64,000 nucleotides of DNA from Emiliania huxleyi CCMP1516. Taxonomy: Eukaryota > Haptophyta > Isochrysidales > Noelaerhabdaceae. The translations under genes were made by a program, and so were the position numbers. The DNA is taken from the NCBI RefSeq assembly GCF_000372725.1, contig NW_005200600.1:627954-691953 (forward strand), read 5' to 3'. Below are positions 57,755 to 64,000 of this stretch, in pieces; the first letter of the stretch is position 1; the number at the start of each line of letters is the position of its first letter. The notes under the pieces were generated by a model. That model saw nothing but the letters and a program-made list of their open reading frames with translations. It did not search any database and was not told where the DNA came from.

Positions 57755-58695
57755 ATGAGGATCCTGTCAGCAGCCGCCCTCCTATCGGGCGTCGCCGGCC
57801 AGATCTGGAACCCGTTCGGCAGCGGGCAGGCCACATACTCGTACGACCCGGCGACCGCGGTCGAGCGCGAGTTCGACGGCATCGCTGCGGCCTCTTTTGA
57901 CGTGCCGCCGCCACCGCCGTGGACCGCGCCCTCGCCTCCGCCAAGCCCGCCACCGCCGTCTCCGCCCAAACCGCCTCCCGAACCGGCCTGCTGGTACCGC
58001 GGCCGCAAGGTGGACTACTCGTACTGCGTCGCTCCTCCGCCGCCGCAACCCAACCCTCCTCCGCCGCCGCCGCCGTCGCCCGAGCCGCCGCCGCCGCCAG
58101 TCTACCTGTGGTGCACGGTGGACGAGAACTCGACGAACTCGTCGTGCGCCAACGCGACGGTGTGGGAGGACCCCGATCTGTACACCCTCAACATGATCTT
58201 CCTCGGCAGCTGCGCCTCTGCGCTCGGCCTTGCGGCGTACGCGTATTCAAAGGAGGGCGACCCGACCTCCGTCGCCGGCGCCGCGACCCGCAACTTCAAG
58301 CTTGCCGTGGGTGCTCCCACGACGCTGACGGACCCGATCCCGGGCGGCAAGCCCACCACCAAAACGAAGGCGTACACCGGGCTCCCCAGGGCGCGCGGCT
58401 CCGCAACATATGCCCCTGCACCCCCCCCCCCCCCCCTCTTCCCCACACACCTCACACGCCGNNNNNNNNNNNNNNNNNNNNNNNNNNNNNNNNNNNNNNN
58501 NNNNNNNNNNNNNNNNNNNNNNNNNNNNNNNNNNNNNNNNNNNNNNNNNNNNNNNNNNNNNCCCCCCCGCCCCCCCGCCCCCCGCCCCCCGCCCCCGGCC
58601 CCCCGCCCCCGCCCGCCCGCCTGAGCTCCCCCCCCTCCCCCTTTCAGTCCTACAAGTCCGCGCCAAAGCCCTCGCCAAAGCCCTCCCTGGTGTGA
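57755..58695 (+). CDS. Secreted Pro-rich (extensin-like) protein with one membrane segment
   Basis: Exon 1 57755-58390 and exon 2 58648-58695 give about 227 residues; the intron contains a 100-N gap. A signal peptide (MRILSAAALLSGVAGQ) is followed by WNPFGSGQATYSYDPATAVE and Pro-rich blocks (APSPPPSPPPPSPPKPPP; QPNPPPPPPPSPEPPPPP) separated by short Cys/Tyr segments (ACWYRGRKVDYSYCVA; VYLWCTVDENSTNSSCANAT, with Asn-glycosylation sites). A likely membrane helix (LNMIFLGSCASALGLAAYAY) precedes a basic tail ending SYKSAPKPSPKPSLV. This is the pattern of a hydroxyproline-rich wall or scale protein anchored in a membrane. The donor at 58391 (AGG|GCGCGC) would be GC type; the acceptor CTTTCAG at 58647 is good. 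Confidence 0.65.
58462..58561. other. Assembly gap (100 N)
   Basis: A run of 100 N, the usual placeholder for unknown length, flanked by long C runs inside the intron of the Pro-rich gene. Confidence 1.
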
Positions 58696-59566
58696 TTCGG
58701 TCGACAATGGCCCGGAGCTGTTTGTCCCACGGCGGTTTGGGGCGGGGATAGGGAGGCCGTAAAGGCGCGCAGCAGGCGGGAGGCCGCAGCGGGTACATGG
58801 CCCATGGCCCATAGGTACGTCGCCGGTGATGCGCATCGATGCGGAGAGAGCCATCGCCTTAGAGAGGCCTGTCGGGAGAGGTGTGCCGTGTCTGAGGGTG
58901 CGCTGTCCCACCTCAGAGGCTCTTGTACCTTGTGCCCGCCTCATTAACTCTCTCTGTTACAGTCGAGACCGCGAGCAATCTCTCTCGTAGCACTCGTGCG
59001 TACCGTACCCACACCTCTCACGCTCCGCAAAGGACCAACCAGTCGCCACACACACACACACTCCGCGCACCGCGGACCGCGCACTTCCCACGAGGCACAC
59101 GACACAAACACGACACAAAGAGTGAAGAGTGTAAAAAAAAAGCAACCCGAGAGAGGCAGAGGGTCAAGGCGTCGCATCTCACGGCGTCACGCTCACGGCA
59201 CACGGGCGGCACCGCGCACCCCCGCCCTCCCCCCCAGCCCCACACTCCACAACGGAACAGCGCACAGCGGTCGTGACTGGTGACTCACGTGTGTGTGAGT
59301 CGTGTGAGAGCGTGTGACCGTGCTCCGTGGTGTGTTTTCGGCCTTTTCCGATTTCCCGGCGCAGGAGACATGCGCGGCTCAGACGACAGACGACCACACG
59401 CAGCTCAGCCAGCTCACACAGGCCGCGAGCAGACAGCGCCTGCTGGCCATCTCGAGACATTCGCAAAGAACGCTAGCTACATGGGAGGGCTTCGTGAAGG
59501 ATGGATTGAAAAACATTCGAACAAAGAAGAGGCGACGGGAGGAACCGGCAGAGGATGCAGTGACGT

Positions 59567-59638
<72 letters not shown>

Positions 59639-59947
59639 GCTCACCCACGCGCACCGGGCCTTGCACTTTGAATGCCGTGGGGCTCCTGTCGTTAGACGTG
59701 GAGACGCGAGGAGGTTGCCCCCCCTTGCCCCACCACCTCGTGTGTGTGGTCTGTGGAGAAGTTTACCTTACCTTACCTTACCTCACACAGGCAGAAGAGG
59801 CACCGCAAAAACTCCACGAGTTCTCGCACAGTCACGCACAGCCACACGCGACACCCGGACACAGCGCACACGTATACACGCGCTCGGAAAAGCCAAAAGT
59901 GTGAAAAGACAGCCCCCGACAGCCGAGACACGAATATCCGCACACAA
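58696..59947. other. Intergenic region with CA microsatellite
   Basis: At 59353-59568 a plus-strand stretch of normal composition (AQTTDDHTQLSQLTQAASRQ, then LAISRHSQRTLATWEGFVKD and GLKNIRTKKRRREEPAEDA) could be an exon, but no start or partner exon is clear. A TTACC run is at 59764-59782. Confidence 0.4.
59566..59637. repeat. (CA)n microsatellite
   Basis: About 35 CA units. Confidence 0.97.
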
Positions 59948-60682
59948 TCACTTCACGACGCTTCTTACCGAGACTCGGGGCAGCGGGCTCCTGCGCGGCC
60001 CGGATGAGCGGTAGGCCTCGTCGCCGCCAGCCTCGGCTCTGGCCCTGGCGCGAGCGGGCGTCCCCCACCGCCTCCGCCCGCCCGCGGGGCTGCACGCGCC
60101 CCCCGAGCCGGAGCTTCGGCCGGAGCTCGATGCATGTGAGGCGCGGCCGAGAGTGGGCGAGCCGGGGCCGCGCCCGGACCCGAGCCGCCACCACCTCCCT
60201 CCCCTCGCGGGGCCAGACGTGCTCGCCACGTCGTCGCTGAGCGTGCTGCTGCTGGCCGCCTCATCGTCCGCCTCTGCAGCCGGCGGGCTCGCCCCCAGCA
60301 GCCGCAACTGCCTCCTCAGGTCCTCGTTCTCCTTGCGGAGGCTGTCGGCGCTCCGGAGCGCCGAGCCGCTCTCTCGAGGAGAGGATGGGCGGGAGGCGGC
60401 GGGGGAGCTCGCGGCGGAAGTGGCGGCGGAAGTGGCGGCGGAAGCGGCGGAGGTGGCGGCGGAGGTGGCGGCGGAGGTGTGGCGTGACGAGGACGGCGAC
60501 GTCATCTCCGAGAAGTAGCCGCCCGCGTCTGCGATGGAGTCGTCGGCTGCAGCTGCTGCGGTGGCGGCGGAGCTGGCGGGAGGGGCGGAGGCAGTGGAGG
60601 TGGCAGCGGCGGTGGGGAGTGAAGCGGAGGCGGCGGCGGCGGCGAGGAGGATGACGGCGGCAGCAGAGGCCTGCGACGACAT
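59948..60682 (-). CDS. Hypothetical Ala/Ser-rich protein with a short coiled coil
   Basis: An open frame of 244 residues from ATG at 60682. The start MSSQASAAAVILLAAAAASA could be a signal peptide. Long Ser/Ala/Thr runs (HTSAATSAATSAASAATSAA) precede one leucine-zipper-like helix (SADSLRKENEDLRRQLRLLG), and the tail is Gly/Arg/Ser-rich. No basic DNA-binding region precedes the helix, so it is not a clear bZIP. Coding status is uncertain because of the low complexity. Confidence 0.4.
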   Translation of the reverse strand: MSSQASAAAVILLAAAAASASLPTAAATSTASAPPASSAATAAAAADDSIADAGGYFSEMTSPSSSRHTSAATSAATSAASAATSAATSAASSPAASRPSSPRESGSALRSADSLRKENEDLRRQLRLLGASPPAAEADDEAASSSTLSDDVASTSGPARGGRWWRLGSGRGPGSPTLGRASHASSSGRSSGSGGACSPAGGRRRWGTPARARARAEAGGDEAYRSSGPRRSPLPRVSVRSVVK

Positions 60683-60944
60683 CTTTCGTCCGGCGAGCAG
60701 AGGCGTGTCTGCAGCGTCCTCGGCGCGCGACACTTCGGCGAGCGCCTGATGGACCGATGGAGGGGCTGCGTTACTCAATCACTCAACGGGCGTCCCTCGG
60801 CGCAGGACTGCTCGGCGAGCGCCTCGCGTCGGACCGCCCAGAGAGCGCCCGCCTTGGCCAGCTCCTCGGTGGGGGGAGGCGCCCCGTCGGCGGTGCGCAT
60901 CAGCCGGCGCTGCGCCTGCCGAGCAGAGCACGCCTCGTGCGGAC

Positions 60945-61469
60945 TCACGAGCTACGGATGCAGCTCTGACCGCAGCCGAGTACGTGTGCACTGCTTGCTC
61001 GAATACAGGTGTGCTCTCCTCCGCATCTGGAGTCCCAAACCCGCCGCAGCTCCGCCGCACTCAGCTCGAGCGTGTTCCTGCCCCTCCTGCGCCCGCCACC
61101 GCCGCCGCCGCCGCGGCGGGCGACCGCGGCAGCCCTCGCGCGCTGCTGCACACCTCCGCTCGGCACGTCACGGCCGCGCCTCCTCGGCCGCCTCACGCCC
61201 CCCGCCTCCTCGCCCTCCTCCTTGCCCTCCGCATCGCCCTCCGCCCCCGCGCCCTCCGCCGCCTCCGCCGCCTCTGCCGCCTCCGCCGCCTCCGCCTCCT
61301 CGCCCTCCTCGCCCTCCTCGCCCTCCTCCCCCGCCGCGCCCGCCCGCGCCACCCGCTCCGCCAAGCAGTACAGCGCGTCGCGCCCCTCCAGCGGCGCGCG
61401 GTACCTGCTCGCAGCGAGTCGTGAGAAGAGACGCCGTTCACAGCTCGCCACTCCGCCAAGCCGCATCAC
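60945..61469 (-). CDS. Low-complexity acidic open frame, possible C-terminal exon of the kinase gene
   Basis: An open frame following the kinase on the same strand. It opens with RYRAPLEGRDALYCLAERVA, which has normal composition, and then becomes Glu/Ala repeats (EEGEEGEEGEEAEAAEAAEA) and Arg/Gly-rich sequence. A CTGCGAGCAG acceptor-like word precedes RYRAPLEG near 61403-61412. It may be a further kinase exon; the kinase frame itself stops at 61645. Confidence 0.3.
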   Translation of the reverse strand: MMRLGGVASCERRLFSRLAASRYRAPLEGRDALYCLAERVARAGAAGEEGEEGEEGEEAEAAEAAEAAEAAEGAGAEGDAEGKEEGEEAGGVRRPRRRGRDVPSGGVQQRARAAAVARRGGGGGGGRRRGRNTLELSAAELRRVWDSRCGGEHTCIRASSAHVLGCGQSCIRSS

Positions 61470-61560
61470 CCGGGCGGCAACGCTCGCTCGGCAGGCGCCT
61501 CGGCGGCGGCGGCGGCGCCTGTCGAGCGATCAGAGACGCGGTGACGGCCTCTGTGACGGC

Positions 61561-61688
61561 CGCTAGGCCCTTGAGAGCGATCACGAGACGGCCGCTAGGC
61601 CCTTGAGAGCGATCACGAGACGGCCGCTAGGCCCTTGAGAGCGATCACGAGACGGCTGCTAGGCCCTTGAGAGCGATCACGAGACGGC
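61561..61688. repeat. 32-base tandem repeat
   Basis: Four copies of CGCTAGGCCCTTGAGAGCGA followed by TCACGAGACGGC. The most upstream copy on the minus strand overlaps the last codons and stop of the kinase. Confidence 0.9.
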
Positions 61689-61865
61689 GCAGAAGCGGCC
61701 AGGCGACGCCAGCTCCAATCTCGGCGTGATCTCGGCTACTCTCGGCGCCGCGAAGCAGCTCGTCGCTGGTCGGCCGCCGCTGCTGCTCCTTACGCAGGCA
61801 GGCCTGGGGACAGGTCCGGCAAACTTCGTGCGTGGTGGTTGCGTGCGTGTGCGTGTGCGTGCGTG

Positions 61866-61933
<68 letters not shown>

Positions 61934-63404
61934 TGGCACACCTCGATCAGCAGCAGCAGCGGCGCGGAGCACTGGCGGCGGGCGGCGGGCGGCGGGCCAT
62001 GCGCGATCTGCAGCATCGCCGCCATCGGCGCGGAGACGTCGGCAAGGGGCGGAGTGCCGTCGAGGAGCTCGATGAGGGTGATGCCGAGCGACCAGATGTC
62101 GGAGGAAGCGCCGCACGCCTCGCATAGTACATCAAGTGACATTATAACACATGACACATATCATATGCATATGGCCAGATGTCGATATTGGCGCCGCGCG
62201 CCTCGCCCGTGATGACCTGGCCGGGGGGGGGGGGGGGGTTGGCGGGCCAAGGGCAAGGGGGAAAGGGCTGTGAGGGTGAAGGTGAAGTGGCCACCTCCGG
62301 GGCCATCCACTGGGGGGTCCCGGGGACTAACTCACCCTCACCCTAACCCTATGTCACCTCCGGGGCCATCCACTGGGGGGTCCCGGTGACGCTCGAGGCG
62401 GAGAGGTCGCCTGTTCACAGCTGGAGGTGTGAAGAGCGAGCCTCCTCCCGGTGGCGCTGAAGGAGGGGAGAGGTCTCCGATGCAGCTCGAGACGCCAAAG
62501 TCTGCGATCTTGACCACCCCTCCCCGGGTGAGGAGCAGGTTGCCGCCCTTGACGTCACGGTGCAGCGTGCCCCGCTCCACGTGCAGGTACCGCAGCCCCT
62601 GCAGCACGTCGTGCGCAGCGGCGGCCGCCTCGGCGTCCGAGGGAGGCCCCACCTAGAAGAGAGAGGAGAAACGGCTCCGAGCGCGCCCCGAGGAGGGTCT
62701 GCCCAGCGTGCTAGACATGTCCCCACCGCCCTCACGACCTCTTGCAGCGAGCCGCGCTCGCAGAGCTCCAGCAGCACCCACACCTCCCCCGCACCGGGGA
62801 GCGGGAAGGCGCCCAGGAACGGGACGATGTGCGGGTGCGAGAAGGAGCGCAGGAGCAGGATCTCGCGCTCGAGCTCGAGCTGCACCTTTCATCAGATTCA
62901 CACAGCTCCCAACAAGAGCCATACCTGATCTCGCGCCTCGAGCTCGAGCTGCACCTCGCCCGGCGCGAGACCCTCCTGCAGCGGCACTATCTTGACGGCG
63001 ACATCGCGCCCGGACCCCTCGCGCCCGCGCCAGACGGAGCCGTAGCAGCCGCCGCCCAGCTTGTCCAGCAGCCTCGGTGCCTCTGGCCCAGGCTGCGGCT
63101 GGCCGCCGACCCCGACACCGGCCCGGACTGCCGCAGCCGCCTCGTCGCGCTTGGCCGTCGCCAGAGAATACAACCGAGGTGGCAGTTCGGAATGTCTCGC
63201 GGCTGCGAGGAGCCTCGTGTACAGCGCCAGTGCTGGAGCCGGCATGTGCAGCTTGAGGAGCATGTTTGCGGCCGACAGCGCGAAGCGCGGCTCACCTGGC
63301 ACCATCCGACGCGCTGCGTCGAAGCAGCGGAGCGCTTCGCGCGTGTCACCGTTCCGATTCAGCTCGAGGCCCTCCGCGTTGAGCGCGGCGGCCCTCCGCC
63401 TCAT
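61645..63404 (-). CDS. TPR-containing protein kinase (STE20/MAP3K-like), 7 exons
   Basis: Exons 63404-62955, 62885-62727, 62652-62484, 62410-62358, 62216-62202 (a 15-base microexon), 62118-61942 and 61803-61645 give 393 residues. A TPR-like helix pair ([20 protein letters not shown], then [20 protein letters not shown]) precedes the kinase domain. Its motifs are the Gly loop [11 protein letters not shown], catalytic Lys in DVAVKIV, alpha-C Glu in [55 protein letters not shown] and RRPTSDELL. The HRDVKGGN and GTPxWMAPE forms point to the STE group. Introns are GT at 62954, 62726, 62357 and 61941, and GC at 62483 and 62201. The intron 62886-62954 is flanked by a 30-base exon duplication and could alternatively use a donor at 62925 (CAG|GTATGG), adding 10 residues. 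The intron 62217-62357 carries a second copy of the GTPQWMAPE coding sequence. Confidence 0.82.
61860..61935. repeat. (GCGT)n microsatellite in a kinase intron
   Basis: About 18 GCGT units lie inside the 138-base intron 61804-61941. Confidence 0.95.
62217..62357 (-). repeat. Telomere-like kinase intron with duplicated exon
   Basis: On the minus strand the intron starts GTGACATAGGGTTAGGGTGA, continues GGGTGAGTTAG, and then repeats 32 bases of the preceding exon (GGGACCCCCCAGTGGATGGC and CCCGGAGGTG). A C-rich run precedes the acceptor. Confidence 0.85.
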
Positions 63405-63603
63405 GAATACGAAGAGAAGGGACTGCCGGACCGGCCTGTGGCTTGCCTCAACAAGGTCCAACTGTTGCGCTCGGTAGCTGGCGCATTTCTTCCCGGCGTG
63501 CAATAGCCTCTTGCGACGCAGGTTCCGACCCTCTGCGTGGCCGACTCACACAGCGAGCCTTCCTGTCTCTCTGCTGCCGATTCATCGGTGGTGCTCAGTG
63601 GCC

Positions 63604-63654
63604 CTCAGTCAAGATATTGTAGAGACCGACCATATGCGCAATATCTTGACTGAG
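63604..63654. other. Perfect 16-base inverted repeat (hairpin)
   Basis: CTCAGTCAAGATATTG at 63604-63619 is answered by CAATATCTTGACTGAG at 63639-63654, with a 19-base loop. It is much more AT-rich than its surroundings and lies upstream of the minus-strand kinase. It could be a protein-binding site, an RNA hairpin or a small insertion footprint. Confidence 0.6.
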
Positions 63655-64000
63655 AGCTATTAATTAAGCCCCGTTCGACGATCGGTAGCCTCACCGCGGG
63701 TCGCGCCGCTGTGCAGCGAGAGCCAGGCTCGCCCGGCGAAGGTGACCAGAGAGCGCTCAACAAATACCAGAAAAAATCAGGGAGCCTCAGAGAGTGCCAC
63801 TGCCACCACCCAGGCCGCGGGAGCCGATCGATCGGCTGCGCCGAGGACAGCTCCCTCAGTGTGCTCCGCGGCACCAGTGTGCGTCGCGGCGCCGTCCAGC
63901 CACTTTGGCGGCCAGCCACGGACGAGTTCTTCGACTCTGAAGGAAAGGTACTAGTAGCGTAGTAGGATGAGATTATGAAAAACGCCGGAATCCGTCTGAA
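63655..64000. other. Right-edge region, no clear gene
   Basis: A plus-strand open frame from 63711 (MQREPGSPGEGDQRALNKYQ) runs to a stop at 63960-63962 and ends DEFFDSEGKVLVA. It could be an exon of a gene continuing beyond the window; no family is recognised. Confidence 0.3.

Noticed and set aside
59948..60682. bZIP transcription factor
   Set aside because: Only a short leucine-rich helix is present, with no basic DNA-binding region before it.
62411..62486. A GA-AG intron after the kinase DFG motif
   Set aside because: A GC donor at 62483 fits the frame equally well and agrees with the other introns.

Overview
The window looks like nuclear DNA from a GC-rich eukaryotic microalga. A haptophyte such as a coccolithophore is my best guess; a pelagophyte is the main alternative. 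The evidence is intron-rich genes with short introns (mostly 55-180 bases), frequent GC-AG introns, one protein with a signal peptide plus twin-arginine lumen transit peptide, mitochondrial presequences, many microsatellites, and three runs of N typical of a draft scaffold (16204-17005, 27354-27453, 58462-58561). Nothing suggests a bacterial, plasmid or viral genome. Exon structures below were worked out by hand from reading frame, splice dinucleotides and recalled family consensus sequences, not from transcripts.

Layout. 1-13.4 kb is gene-dense: the 3' end of an FAD oxidoreductase with a [2Fe-2S] domain; a secreted glycoside hydrolase (minus); a GT60-type GlcNAc transferase (minus); a DUF1643 protein (minus); an aldonolactone-oxidase-type flavoprotein; and the E1-beta subunit of branched-chain 2-oxoacid dehydrogenase. 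13.4-30.7 kb is mostly repeats: four elements with terminal inverted repeats, a decayed Tudor/Agenet-like gene copy and nested microsatellites. Between them sit an F-box/E2-like gene cut by a gap, a DUF3128 protein and an ECI1-type enoyl-CoA isomerase. 30.7-48.8 kb is again gene-rich: a membrane-anchored left-handed beta-helix protein, a 713-residue Pro/Ala-rich predicted organelle protein, an F-box-like protein, a CBS-PP2C phosphatase carrying a 60-base tandem array, an NHL-type beta-propeller and a predicted thylakoid-lumen protein. 48.8-57.7 kb is repeats around a PLAC8 protein and an intact Tudor/Agenet-like gene. 57.7-64 kb holds a secreted Pro-rich protein, low-complexity genes and a TPR-protein kinase.

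The genes are not an operon; they are independent eukaryotic genes. Several are organellar (BCKD E1-beta and ECI1 in mitochondrial branched-chain amino-acid and fatty-acid breakdown, the CBS-PP2C probably mitochondrial), others secreted or regulatory.

The most interesting signal is intron structure. Of about 52 introns I could place, about 28 begin with GC. In most, the first bases of the intron repeat the first bases of the next exon, up to 26-35 bases. Three introns in three genes carry TTAGGG-like interstitial repeats bracketed by duplicated exon sequence. The phosphatase has 17 in-phase copies of an intron 3' end arranged as a 60-base tandem array. Together they look like recent intron gain by duplication or insertion.
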